Source: Liolophura sinensis (taxonomy: Eukaryota > Mollusca > Polyplacophora > Chitonida > Chitonidae). From it: a DNA stretch of 64,000 nucleotides. The DNA lies in assembly GCF_032854445.1 (NCBI RefSeq), contig NC_088295.1, forward strand, positions 24,663,385-24,727,384. Direction: 5' to 3'. Shown in pieces: positions 1-13,400 of the stretch; positions within the stretch are counted from its first letter, which is position 1; every line of letters begins with the position of its first letter. Both the position numbers and the translations under genes were made by a program. Below the pieces are notes generated by a model, which saw only the letters and a program-made list of their open reading frames with translations, was not told where the DNA came from and did no database searches.

Positions 1-154
1 CCAGCTCATGCTGACTTCCTCTAAGGTCATACATGGGAAGGTCTGCTGGCAAGGTTGTGGATTCCATCTTGCTGGCCGCTTTGGTATAAGTGAAATAATC
101 TTGAGTACAGTGTAAAAACCTATTCAAATAAATGAATAAATAAATGAATCTTCT
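1..154 (+). repeat. 5'-truncated tRNA-derived SINE (family A) fragment
   Basis: The start of the window is the 3' half of a SINE seen about a dozen times here. It has the recognisable body (GGAAGGTCTGC, TGCTGGCCGC, GTATAAGTGAAATA, CTTGAGTA) and ends in AATAAATAAATGAA. The coordinates of the left end are limited by the window. It lies in the intron just before the first visible exon of the first gene. Compare the full-length copy at 59,456-59,704. Confidence 0.8.
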
Positions 155-165
155 CTTTATTGTAG

Positions 166-3100
166 CTTACCTGAAGCAGGCTATGCAGTTACCTGGTGTT
201 TCCCAGCAGTCATATGTATTTGCCCAGCGGAAGCATAATTCCTGTGTAATGAAGTACCGCAGTCTGGTGAAGCATTCTCCTGTTAACCAAGATGGATATG
301 TTTCCTCAGCTAGTTCTGAAACACTGACTAGTTCATCGGCTAATAGGTATTATAAAATGCTTTATTGGAATGTCATCATTCAGTCTCGACCTAACTTACT
401 TATACCAGAACAAAATAAGGTGTTTCTAGATAAACTATAGTTTATGCAGTACTTTGTGTGGCAAAGAAGGATTTTTACTTGAAAAATAAAGCAGCCATGA
501 AGCATTGTGATTTTAGTTGAAAAGTCATCATGTGTTTGGCTTTATCTATGTTTGCCTGCATTCTGCTCCTTACCAGAATTTAAATTGCTGTGTTGTTAAT
601 TTCAGATCCAGTATGACCAGCACCGATTCCGATGGAAGCCACAGAGATCTAATCCAACTGGAGGCTCAGGGCAAGACACCAAAAGATGTATTTAAGGAGA
701 AGTTACAGGACTTATACCAGCAAGGGATGAGAACTGGTCCTGCTCAGTCAACAGAGAAGCGACCAACCAGTGGAAGGCAACCCGGTGTTAAGCCTCCCCC
801 TCCACAGAGAGGAGTCAGCATTGGCAGCAGATCCATTCCTGTTAAACACAGTAGTCCCCCTTGTCGGAACTCTACTCCGGTGTGCAACAATCAGATTTTG
901 AACAAAGACAACGTTAATGGTGATCATTGCCCACTCATCAAAAGCAATCCTAATGTCCAGAAGTCTGAGTCACCAAACTCAGATAGTAATGCTAGTTCTA
1001 AAGATGTAGAACTGTATCAAACATATGTGAATCGTCAGAAGAATATAGCAGCAGGAGTGAAGTACCCAGTGTATCAGAGTTCATCAGGGGCGAGTACCCC
1101 AACATCATCACTAGACGGACGAGATAGCGACAGCAGTCGGGAAAACATGCCTGTAGCAGGGCACTTGAGCAAGTCCTACAGTAAAGCGGAAATCAGACAT
1201 TTATTACAGCAGAATATGATGCACAAGCAGAACCCACAAGTTGTGGCACCTGTAAGGGCTCCACAGCAACAGGCTCCCCAGGGCTACACGAATGGGGGTG
1301 GCCTCAGACCTACAGGGCAACCTCACGCTCCAACTGGTAACCCGGTGAGAACAGGGCCTAACCTTGTCAGGTCGAATATATCTGCTAATGATTGCAGAGG
1401 TCCTAAGCCTCAAGTAGCATGCAAGCCTGTTGTCCATGGTGATTGTCCCCCTCATTCTATGCATCCCACTAGTGTGTCTGCTCGCATGACGTCCAGTGAT
1501 TACCAGGGTCGGGAGAACGTGTACGGTTCCCAATCCAGACATGTTGAAAGAGGTGCCTGTCAACCTGATCACAACAACCTCTACCAACAGCAACATCAAC
1601 ACAGAGCATGCACTTCAGGTACTAACCTCTCTGCTGCCTTCATTTATTGTTCTTTGTAACAAGTGTGTTCGTGACTGTCATGTCTGTTTGTGAATTTGAC
1701 CAGTTGTGCTAACGTGTACAGACATTTTGTAGTCAAATCTTTGATTTGAAGCATGCACACAACTTGTTTTTGAAGCTAGTCGTGTGTGGTGCCACACAAT
1801 TGTAGGCTTAAGTTGGCCTCTGTCTTGCATTACTTTGACATATGCCGAGTTGTTTTGTGATGTTTAGTTGCCTGTGGCTATCAGTGGAGACACAGCACTG
1901 TGGCCTTTTAGTTGGTCTATTAGGAAACAGATTTTGATCAGCTGCAGTAATGCACAGCTTTAAAGATAAGTTGAATTTCATGTGATAATATTTGATCCTT
2001 GGGTTTTGGACACATGTACAAACATGGAACTAATGAATGGCTCTCTCTCTTCTCTCCTCCCATCTTTTACCCTCCCCCCAGCAGAGCACACTTATTTAAC
2101 TTCTTCAGCTCATTTGGGTCGTGACAAGAACACCAGGTCTACTTATAGTGTAAGTATCTCTACATTATTGCATGATGTGTTGATTAGCTCTAAGTTGTTC
2201 TCAATTGTCATTGAATCCAAGCCTTGGCCTGGCCTATGTCACCTATCATCAAAGGCGTACACATGTATATGTTAGTGACTGTAGGGTTCTGTTGTTAAAG
2301 TCCTAGTGTATGTGCTTTCACTGGTTTGATTTTGTTGTCTTTCATCCTTCAAATGTTGCATTTGATTTGGATCTTCTTGATCATTATTCATCTGATCAGC
2401 CCACATGTTAGTGCTAATCAATAGCTCTGTGACATATGAACAGGATCTGTGGTGCTTTGTTCTTGTCTTGATATGAAATGTTTTGTGTGAAACGTTTTCT
2501 GTGGTGTTTAGTACACGCACATGTACAGCAGTTTTTGTCGAATTGAATCCCTTGACTGTTGATTTAGTAGATCCCCACACATTCACTATTCCTTTTTCTG
2601 GCCAACATCTAGTAGTATTGAAGCTAAGTTCTTAAAGTTTTCCATGATACATTATAAATCTGGTTCAGATAGCTCAATCAGTCAATTTGTTCAGTTTCTG
2701 CCTCCTCATTTGTCCTTGACATTTGCCAGTAAGCAGAGGTAAAAATTTAACCCATGGGTGACCTTCATATATAAAACCCTAGGCTAACTGAGGCAAATTG
2801 ACAAGAAATTAGCTGATCTGTTTTAGCTCTCCATGTGGCATTCTTTTATATCGCATGTTCATGTTTTTAGTACGTTCATGTTCGTTTCTGTCAGTATTTA
2901 TCATATCAAGCTTGTAGCTTAGCATATTATCTTTGCACTAACATCATTATCTAATCAAACTTCAATGCTTCTCTATTCATTTTCATAACATTTTTTATGT
3001 TTCACTTTATGGGATTCAAAGGTGTTTTGATTTTAATAATATGGTCTCTTCAGTTAACATAATAGCTCGTTTTTTGTTGTGTATACTTATATTCTTACTT

Positions 3101-3877
3101 TTTTCTTAGATGTTTGTTTTTTTTCTTTTGTATCTAACAATCTAGTATATTTGTGTTTAGATGATAAAGTCTGTGAAGTTTGTATGTTTTTTTGTCAATC
3201 TGCAGAGCCAACCTGACTTGTCCAGCAGTGGAGTTGAGGAGGATTACCTGGAGTTCCCTCCCCCTGCCTCACTAAGCGCACCAAGCACACCGGCCCACAG
3301 CTCTGAGAACCTTCAGGATATTGATTTTAAACCCAGTGTTAAAGACATTGCCTCCAGGTTTGAGGCCACCACCATCACATCCAAAGAGAGGCAGACGGGT
3401 CGACGACATGGCTCTAGAACGGCCCAACCTTACCGTCAGCGAAGCAAGTCTGAATCTAGCTCTGGGCCTAAACCAGTGCTGAAGAAGAAGAGAAAGCCTA
3501 AAGCACGAGGACCGAGGAAGTCTGTGACTTTCTCCGATAGCATTGCGTTAATTGCAGCTGCGGAAGAGCTACCACCAGGACCAGCCCCACCCCCATACGA
3601 GGAAGCAATCAGCTCACGGTGTCAAGATCGTATGGGCTGGGATGATACAGACACATACTATGGTTATGACAGTGATGATGACATTGTGAAGGTGGTACCC
3701 GCTGGGTACATGCCAGATGAGGACAGTTGTGATAAGGACAGCTGTGCCAGCACTGAATCTCCTGTGGAACCTGTCGAGGTTTTGTGTTCGTTGTGTGGTA
3801 AGAAAGGCACGGAACCAGGGACACCGTACTGTGATAACTGCTGTTATTACATGAGTAGATTCCAACCTAGCAGGTAG
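166..3877 (+). CDS. 3' four coding exons of a Ser/Pro-rich scaffold-like protein (partial, 5' end outside window)
   Basis: Exons are 166-346, 606-1618, 2082-2149 and 3206-3877. All junctions are GT-AG and the phases join (1 in, 2, 1, 0), giving about 644 C-terminal residues ending at TAG 3875-3877. The encoded protein is mostly disordered: Ser-, Pro- and Gln-rich, with a short charged segment (KTPKDVFKEKLQDLYQQ) that could be helical. The last exon has an SVKDIASRFE motif, a Lys/Arg-rich stretch, the conserved-looking SVTFSDSIALIAAAEE, a PPPYEEAI sequence (a PPxY WW-domain ligand) and a terminal LCSLCGKK...PYCDNCC module with two CxxC pairs that could bind zinc. I do not recognise the family. 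The architecture suggests an adaptor or cytoskeletal/signalling scaffold, which is inference. Low CpG in its introns fits a transcribed, methylated gene body. Confidence 0.75.
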
Positions 3878-4500
3878 TCCATGCTCCTTTGTTCTTTCCT
3901 TACCGGACAGGAACATCCCCAGACTTCTCACAGTGCTAAACTGCTATACCAAACTGCTGTCCAGAGAGGAATTCTGCCCTTTAATGTGGTTGTGACTTTT
4001 TTTTTCAATGTCCGAAAATGTGTTATGAATATTGTTTGACATTTTTATACCAAAGTTTTTTCTTGGGGAATTTTTGTCATGCTTATGTGTTATTTTGGGG
4101 CTGGACTGTGTTTCATGCTAAAATCATTGTTCTGTTTGTATGTGGAAAACACGTAATGATCTCAGCCTTTTGTAGCTTCTAGGTTGTTTTTTCCATGATA
4201 TACATGGCAAAAGATGTTATCAAAGTTGGCATATTTTGTCCTGAGTGATGTGAATACTTGTATTTAAATTTATTTTGTTTTCTTGGTTTTCATTCAGTTG
4301 ATCAAACGTGTGCTGGGCACATGTTAGGAATGCCTTTATTTATGATTTATTTGTTGATTTAAAGGAAAATTTTTAAGCTTAGGTTGTGAAATGATTTTGT
4401 TGTAAATATAGTAAAGTATGTTTAAAAGATTTCTTTCAACACTGCCAAATTCAATCTGCAAGCATTTTCAAAAATAAATTTTCATCTTCCCAATGCATTG
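3878..4500 (+). other. Probable 3' UTR and polyadenylation region of the first gene
   Basis: T-rich, CpG-poor sequence follows the TAG stop. A canonical AATAAA at about 4473-4478 is the first good polyadenylation signal. Another AATAAA-like site follows near 4605. No coding potential is seen. The end of the transcript is inferred, not shown. Confidence 0.5.
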
Positions 4501-7500
4501 TGTGTATACATACATGTATATGACTGTTATGCTATGGTTATCAATATAGACCAAATATCTGGTACTAAGTACAGGGAAGTCCAGATTAATCTCTCACATA
4601 TAAAATAAATGTAACTTCTTTGAAAGGCTTGCATGAAAATGCCGCTATCATTCTACTCCTTCTGTTTTGTTCAGATTATCAGCTCCAGAGTTAGTGTGAA
4701 AAGTTAGCACCCCATTTCATCAGCCATGTGCTAAGTGCATATTATCATTGTAAACAATACAAGAGCAATAAGTATATTTAATCTAAATTCATCGAATATA
4801 TATAGATTATACTATTTTACTTCATTTGTGTGTGTACCCTTGAAGGAACTTTGAGGCAGCCGTATCATAAATTCAGTCTTGTTCATGTTGCCTTGTTTAA
4901 TTCAAACGTCCACATTGTTCATCATATGCAAGTTGTTAAACATTTATACACAGTGGCTTTAAAACTGCATCCTGTAAATTTGTTATTGCATGTATCCTTA
5001 ACTCTTCTCGCTGGCTGAAAATATGTGCTTGCCTTCTTAGAGTTTCGTGAATGCCTCAGACAGTGGCAAGCAGTCTTCTAGGAAGAATTTTTCGCTTCAC
5101 CCACGAGAAGGAATCCTTTGAGGGATACTCATCAAGTCGTGTGTTTCTAACATTAACACATCTCTTGAGTCCCGAATTTCCATGTACATATGCAATCGTT
5201 TTCGCATAAACTGTTTCTAATATATACACATATATAGAGCTATGCCGGATATATTTTTGTGTCATTTTGACAACTTGTTGAAAGCTGTTTTCATCACTAC
5301 ATGTTATATTAGCCAGTATCATTCATTTTCATTTGTTCTTTCCAAATATAAGCGGTAAATTTTGTTTGTATTGCCCACAGATTTTTATGTAAATAAATGT
5401 ACAATATACACGTATCAATAGATGGGCTGTTTATTGAAGCTGAAAGTGCTTTTGAGTCAGATTTTCCTCTTTCGTGTCGTTTCTGCTGTCATGTTATCTT
5501 TGCAGATGTCACTCATATCATGTCTAGTTTATGAAGGATTTTGGTGCTCGCATCACGCAGTGGTAATTCCACGAAGTACACTTGTCATTGAGCATGCATT
5601 CCATGAAATCTGGCCAAAACCTATTCAGTTGTATCATGTTTTCATGAAGATACAAAAGCATATCAGCTTTGACAGCTGAAAATAAAAGATGTCAAACCTT
5701 TCCCGTTGTTAGTTTACTTTCTATATTTGCAGAAGTGTATGTTTTTTCCTGTGTTCAGATGTCTCCTTGAGAGATTTCAAAGGGGATGTCATTTGAATCT
5801 GAAAGTAATTAAAAACGAAGTGTGCAGAGCTCGCGAAGGAATGGGTCGTGGTCTTGCCGTAAAAGATGCTTGTTGTTAAATGGAACAGGAGAGATAACAA
5901 GGGTCCATGTACTGGATTAGTCAATTTCTTGGACTCTTGGTTTAATTCCAGTATCAAATTTGGACACGATTTTTCGAGTTTTCTCTTCCTCCCATCATTA
6001 CTGTAGAGACTTCCATGGCAGTAAACGTGGCTGGTGAGGTCGCCTTTCATGAGGCTCCTTTCGGATCACTTTTATCAAATCAATATTTGCGTAGGTGGGA
6101 GAGGACGGGATCCAGGGGCCGATATGGATAAAAAACAAACGGCCGGACAGGCATCTTCTGTTTGAACCTGTTAGTTTCTGCGGTTCCATCCACCCGGTTT
6201 GCATATTGGTGCTGTTCAGTCTACGACGACCAGAAGGTCACCACATCAACATCAAAACCAGTGACTGCGTCTCTTGAGCTTGGCATTCTCGATAGCTCAA
6301 GACTCAACTCAACCCCGTCCTACGAAATTAATGTCTCTCTGACGGACACGTGCGACTTTGCACACGTCCGTAACGAATAGCCCTGGGATCATGAAGCTGT
6401 CTTACACTAAATTCAGACTTTGCCTTGTTGTATATTTCTTGAACTTAGATTTAATTTTTGAACACTTATTTTGTGACGTAGGAAAACTACAAGAAAGAAA
6501 ATGAAAATTACATTGGTAGGTTGCATGTTTAAACTGTTCTGAAGTTAAACTTTAAGATAACTTCATGATCCTGGAACCAGGAGACCTGAACCCATATTCA
6601 GCAAAGGTAAAATGTTCGTAATTTTCGCTCTGGATCTCTGTCTCATGATTGTGTCCAATTCCGCTTAACCCGGGACTAGGGGCTGTATATTCGTCGAATT
6701 GAATTAGATCGCCACGTTGGATATATGAACAGTTGTTATAGCAGCGCCACCACCACAGACATAAACTTCCGTTGATTTACAAGTCGTGTAATATTCAACG
6801 ACGGTATCACAGATTATGTCAGACATTACCGTACCGTCTCGGACCAAACCGCATTCATCTTCCAGTAGACCCTAGGCCTACTTAGTCACGCTGTTCAAAG
6901 TTTACATATACATTTTTGTCGTTCATTTTACCGTCTAGTCAGCAGTTTCTAAATAGCCAATTCCAGAGTCAGTGAAAAATTCACGTGGGATGCCGAAGGT
7001 TAATGGGAACGGCATCTTACCGGACTGCTTAAAATGAATTAAATCTTGTGATATAATGTTTTATTTTTCTCAAAGTTTATGACAAATGAAGAATTTAAAT
7101 GTTGCTCCATGGTCTTTCTTGCATACAAGGGATGATTTTTTGTTTACTTTCATAAAATTAAAAAATTTACAGTAAAATTATTGAAACGCCGCGTTCAAGC
7201 CGAGGTGCTTTCTCTTACGTCCGCGATAACTAGGTCAGCACTGCTTTCGTCTTAGAAACATAAAATTCAGCGACATTCGAATGCCTAGATCAGCCTCAGT
7301 GGTGCCTAGATTTTTTTCCATTTCTTCCAGAAATGAGCGTGAATCTAGTTGTAAAACAATCCTATTGTAATTTTGTAAATGTTTATTAAGGGTCAAATTC
7401 ACCAGCACCACCTCTCCGGAGGCTACGGCCTGAACCAGGAATACCCCGGCCGTGCATCTTCAGGCTACTTAACTTTGGAAACCATGCAAGACATAACAAC

Positions 7501-7758
7501 CTTTTCGGCAGATGTGGTTATATCAGTATCGATGTTTTTTCCACATTTTACAACAACAATAATCCATTAAGTTACATGGAACAAACAATAGAACAGTTGC
7601 AGAGTGGGTTGTTCTCATCCAACAACACAGTTCCTGGCAGTGAAACAGCTTCAATGTCGGATTCACGGTAAACAACCTTTACCGCTGTTCGTACGTACAT
7701 AAAAACTCCCTTGCATATATCGACGTCAACCGTTTAATTAGGCCCAAACTAGCTAACC
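4501..7758. other. Intergenic stretch, no convincing gene
   Basis: Only short open frames without family resemblance are present. The best looking is about 6162-6380 (+), a 72-codon frame of fairly normal composition (CSVYDDQKVTTSTSK, ending VRNE), flanked by a second short frame at 6095-6277. It has no clear splice sites or start and is not called. CpG frequency rises after about 5.05 kb compared with the preceding gene. Confidence 0.4.
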
Positions 7759-7761
7759 TGT

Positions 7762-7925
7762 TGTATTTATTTACTTATTTGATTGTTGTTTTGCGCCGTA
7801 CTCAAGATATGTCATTTATACGACGGCGGCCAGCATTATAGTGGGAGGAAACCGAGCAGAGCCCAGAGGAAATCCACGACCATCCACTGGCTGCGAACAG
7901 ACCTTCCCACTTACGGAACCTGTTG
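7762..7925 (-). repeat. SINE family A, 5'-truncated, reverse orientation
   Basis: Read on the minus strand this has the family A body (ACGACCATCC complement, GTGGGAGGAAACC complement, CGGCCAGCATTATA complement) and a 3' tail that appears on the plus strand as TATTTATTTACTTATTTGATTG. The tRNA-like head is missing. Confidence 0.8.
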
Positions 7926-10437
7926 TACGACTCGCAAAACAAAAAGGATCCATGGCAGTCACGTCTGTTCATGAAAGATAATCACATTTACCGTAGTCCG
8001 ACATTGCTCTGACGTTAGGTTTGGCAGAACCAAAGCGAATGATTAATTGATTAGATTGACTGGTTGGTCTTTAACATTGTGTTCAAGAATTTATCACTAA
8101 CGCCTGCGTGGTTCATAGATGGAAGTCTTCTTGACTGAAAGCTGCAGTCGAAACGTCGATCGCTGGATACACGAAACCTTACCGGCCAAAGGCCTGATAG
8201 TACTTCTACCGGTGAGCCCGAGACTTTTAACCATGCATCTGAGGGCGCGAGGTTCCCAAAACCAAACGAGCATTTCCTGTAAGTACAAATATTTTGCAAA
8301 TGCTTGGTCTTCAACTTCATACAGAAAGCTTCATTTCGTTCTTCTGGTTTTGCTCTCTACGCTATACGTCTTCAATTATATTTATCATGTAGAAGACGTT
8401 AATATTTGAGATAGTCAACAATCTTACTCCTTACAGGTCTTAAGTTATAGCTCTTTAGTTACATAGCCTTATCTAGTTAAGGTATTAACTGCTGAATGAA
8501 TTTGCCAAATCTCCCTCCTTAAACATTTGGACACTTAGCACGTCTTTAAATAATTGACAGGTGTCCAACTTACAAAAGTTACCCTCACTGGATGCTTGAT
8601 GTTCTAAAAAACCAAGTCTGAGGTAAAAGTGAGCCATAACACAAAGGTCGATCGGACTAGCAGGACGGGGCGATTACTCCGAGTTTTGAAAACTATATGA
8701 CCAAAACTATATCACTATTATACCTGAAGTAAGCTGGGCCAGAGGTTAAAGGAGTCGCTTCAAACACATGGACTTCATGCTTGGTTTGAAACTCCAGTAT
8801 TGAAATCCCATGGTCTTGACACCCCCGCCCCCGCACACAGTATGCTGAGCCACCAGATCTACACAATATATATTCCTCAGCAAAGGAGTTCTTAAGATTG
8901 GCACATACGGGCAATTAAATGGTTTTGTTCCCAGTATCAACAACTGAACTTGGAGAGATCAGACATTTTTCTAAATACAATCCATTTGGCTCTCAGATCA
9001 TAATTGACTGAACAGAACAAAGTACTGAAAAAGTCAGCATCAATAGTCCTCTGTGCCGCCACGAGATCAGCAACACCAATTCAGCGAGCGAAAATTTTCG
9101 GCAAACTACGCAGACGATGTGCTAAAGACGCTATTCAGTGACAAGCATCAGCTCCCAATATACTTTCTTCAGGTTGTCGTTATACAGTGTATGCCGAAAG
9201 CTGCTTGTTCATTCAATGCCTATACACATGTATTGTACGATCACGTTATTACTTTTAGAACGTAAAGAAACTGTTTCGTATGGCCGCCAATTGTTGGACA
9301 TACAGTCACAGCATTCCTGCACAATGCAGGCCAAGCAGCGCCTAGCACCATGGACATAACCTGTATATGCAAGGTAAAATTCTTTTGGCAGATGACATAA
9401 CCCGTAAATGCAGGGCATTCTATTTTTAAATTATCTTTGCTTGACAAGATTCGAGACTCCAGACTGACCAGCACTTGGCATACCCTCCTATACATGGAGA
9501 GCGAACAGAAGAAGTATAAGGTACAATCCGACTCGGAATTAAATTGTCTCTTCAATCACCAATTTGACGCCCTGACCAGTTGGCCAGCTTCGTGCAACCA
9601 TCAGCATCTGACTAGAAACGGCATAGCTATTTCGATAAAAATATTGTCATACACGTTCTGAATTGTCCATTATTTTGGGCCTGCCGACGCTTCCGTGAGG
9701 GCATACATTTATAGGCCTGTCTCAAACCACAGAGACCGGACATGACACCACAGTGTACTGACACCAGGTTTCTCATGCAGTTGATGACCTTTTCGTCATG
9801 GAAAGACGTTCTGGAGATAGTGTGAACGCAGCAAAGTTGGTTGCCACACATCTGAAAACAAGAATTCACGACTTTTTATGAGTAAACCTTGTATACCAAA
9901 TGACAAACTATGTACGCCAGTATCATACCATTCCGCGTCAGGTGTTTCAGAATGAAACAATAACCAAAACTCAACCGATGAGCACCCAGTGCGATGTAGA
10001 AAACAAGTTACTAACACTAATACATGTATACATGTGGACAGGAAGATGCTGGAAGCGAAAATTCGAGATTTTTTCAAGACTCCCTCCAATATTCATGATT
10101 TTTTATGACAATTCAGGGTTGGGGCGTATATTCAGGGCTATTTGTGCTATTGTTATGACAACCTTTGTTACCGACGGACAACGCCATGCCATGCATATAA
10201 TCACAGATGTTTCACATTTGTTGTATACAAAATCCAGGTCTAGTGTGTGTTAAAGAATCTGCCTTTTTTCCAGGAATTTATAAACAAAAAAAAATTAAGT
10301 GGAAATTCTTTTTTGATGCGTATTTCATTTGTAAGGTCCCATTCGCCAATGTTATACTAAGGGATCAGCTACTAGTCTTTGTCCAGTGTTTCTGTTATTA
10401 GCACTGCTCCATGAAACAATATCCTCGTTTCTAAACT
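7926..10437. other. Intergenic stretch downstream of the DUF6589-like gene
   Basis: No gene is supported. Short frames at 8119-8409 (+) and 9900-10253 (+) show no domain and no splice structure. The sequence CTGCAGTCGAAACGTCGATCG near 8141 resembles the GAAACGTCG signature often seen near the 3' end of retroelement coding regions, but nothing else supports an element. The 3' UTR of the minus-strand gene should lie just below 10,438, but I see no canonical AATAAA there. Confidence 0.35.
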
Positions 10438-13400
10438 CTACGTAAATCGTATACTATCAAGCCTTTTTGCTAACCGAACTAACTCAAAGCCAAATTTTCC
10501 CTCAGGTTTAGGACTGGAATCGTATTTAAACATGGGGAAGGCCTTGTACTGTCTGCCCGGGACTACCTTAAATAAATCCTCTCCTCTTAAACTCTTCACT
10601 ATCATACGGACGTTTTTGTCAATGTCTGCATTTCGTCTTGTGTGTAATTTCACTTCACGCTGAATCTTTTTTGGATCAAATACAACATCTATAGAATCCT
10701 CACAAAGATCCAGAGAGGGATTGGCGTCATCTGATATTTTGGACACGAAACAATCTCTCCGACTCTTTGGTAAGTCATTAAAAAGTCTGTTTAAAATGTC
10801 GTTCATCAGGTCAGCTGGTATATTTCGGCCACTGCCACCGGTGAAATTAACTGTCCTGTTCCAGCGTAGGTCATGTCCAATCTTTTCTGGTAACCATCCG
10901 TTAACTGAAGACAGGAGCCGATGTGCTGATGTCACCGATTCAAATTTACCGGTCCGATAGAAATCCACAAGGTCCATGACCCAATAGGACAACATAGCAT
11001 CACCATCCCCTTCCCTTACAGCATCCCGACGACATAGAAGATTGAGGCCCCTCCAAGCTAGTGCTGTATTGTACCTGAATTTGAAGTCAGGTAAGTAAGT
11101 TGTGTTTGTCCTTCTTTTCTTCACCAGTCGAGAGCTTTGTCGCACAGATTCATCTTCATACAACAGTTTACATTCTTCAGTACAGTACCATTCACAGGAT
11201 GGAAGCTCTTCCTCAGAAAAGCCGATACACTCAAGGTGATACCATTCCTTCAATAAACAGTCATCCTGTGCCGCGCATCCAACCATGGCCACATCACCCA
11301 TGTCTTGTGAACACATACAATACTTAAAAGTCTTTTTGGATTTTTGTTCACATTCTTCACTGCAGTACCACTCATCTAGTTGTTGGTGTAATGTAACCCC
11401 AGCACAGGAGTAATGAAACAACTCTCCCTTGATACAGCCCCTTCCACTTTTACATCTCACCACACCTTCATCTCTGTCCTCATTACAACAGTAATCCGCA
11501 ACACCTTCTGACGGGGATATTGTTAGCGCATCTGTGTCCATCTCATGCCAAATTGACTGAACAATCTGTTTACTGACAGCATCCAGAAATGACCGTCTCT
11601 TTTGGAGAGAACATGCTTCTAGCGCCTTCACTGCGGAAGGAGGGCGATCACTTGTCGTTTTCAAGCCCATGACCTCCATTGCTGAGAGGATGACAAACGC
11701 CTCCGTTGCTTCACACATGAGATCCCATCGTTGTAAAAAACTGTTCAACTTGTCATCTGAAAAATTTATCATGTTCATGATTTGACGTAGAGTGCCTTTT
11801 TCTTCAAAGCTAGTCTCTTTCAGGAAGTCGTTGTAATAGTCTTCCAGGAGCAAGATCTCTTTTCGAAACTCCTGAGCATCCGAAATTAAAGTTTCTACCC
11901 TAAGCACATCATTGTCTCGACTATCACACCCAAAGTTTGAACTATCTCTGAATATAACAGCAGGTACAGAGTGATCACTGCCTTTCGCAATGTACTTTTG
12001 AACACAGTTAATGACATCTGTGTTTGCATCAGTCGAGCTCTCGTCCAGTGCCCCGAGATTCATTAAAAGGCTCCTTTGCACAGACTCCAGTGAGTGATTA
12101 TGACTTACATGTTCCACAGTACAGTCATCAAAGAACTCACTGAACCACTGCAAGTGTCTTGTCAAAATGCGTGACACAATTACTGTCATTCTGGACTGTA
12201 GCTCATGAAAGTCTCTAACCGAGGGTGTAAATACTGTAAATGGAATATCAGAAGCTGAAATAGTTGTCCGGTCAGAATTATCTAGACGGACCGTTGGAAT
12301 ACGATTTACTGCTAAATATCCAAGAGAATACTTTACTTTTGCATTTTGCTGGTCTACATGTGGATGACTTGCTATCATTCGATTGCAGACATTATCCCAG
12401 GAAAGTGTAAAACCAGGGTCAAGAGATTCTTCTCTTGACTGTTCAAAGTCATAACCTGATCCACGGTATTCTTCAGTCGACATATTCACGGGTATTTTGT
12501 CAGAAATATGACCATTTTCCGTGCAAGGTTCATCATCATCAGTATATATTTCATCCTCGTCGGAAGATATATCCGTTTCTGAAATATCTGTTTCGAATTC
12601 TGGTTCATTTTCCCCTAACATCATATTGACATCTGGCTCTATATGACCTGGAGGCGATAAAGCTGATGTTACTTCCTCGTCGTTAACAAATGATGAGTCT
12701 AAGGATGCATCTTCAACACTGTTAAGAACCTGTGAGTCCAAACACTCCTCCTCAGTGCCATTCAGAGTTGGTGAATACCTCTCGCCTTCTACAACATTTT
12801 CATCTCCAATAGGGCAGTCGGACATTGCCAAATCAAACTCCTCTTTTAACCTTTTAAAGCAAACATCTGTGCCGTGTGGACCAAAACACAAACCTAATTT
12901 ACTTAGCAGACTGATAGTCTTTTGTTTGGACCGCTTTCTTCTCAGAAGTAATGAAATTGTGGTGGGCAAATAATTTGCTTTGACAGGGTATTTTGCATAT
13001 AGCAGGATGGAAAGGGCAGTACCAATCATAGGCTTCAGGTCAACTTGTCTGTTATGGCCTCGACGTAGGTCATGCTCAGTTTTTCCAGCAGATACAGCAC
13101 CTATGAGCACAGTATGTAACAGTGGAGCTTTATCTCGAAGCTCCTCAATCACTTCATCCCATGGAATATCTTCCGGTGTGCTCATCAGATTAGCCTTTTG
13201 ACAGAGGCAGATATCACTGAGGAAGAGTGATTTAACCTCCCTACGTACTTCCTTCTTGACCACATTCAGAAACTGTCTTTTTGATCCGGCCGTGGCACGA
13301 TAAATCCCGCGCACGGCAAGTGGATAACGACGCTTTTGAATATAGCCTGCTATTGTATTCCACTTAGACGACTTCTTTGGTTTCTTATTCAAAAATGATC

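Noticed and set aside
1204-1602. 132-codon minus-strand frame over the first gene
   Set aside because: Shadow of the spliced plus-strand coding exon 606-1618. It has no domain and no splice support of its own.
8119-8409. Retroelement end suggested by a GAAACGTCG motif
   Set aside because: The motif alone is weak. No RT, endonuclease or repeat structure is found nearby.
13390-13392. Translation start at the beginning of the 984-codon frame
   Set aside because: The codon there is TTG. The frame continues upstream to a polypyrimidine-AG splice acceptor at 13,426, so this is an internal exon position.
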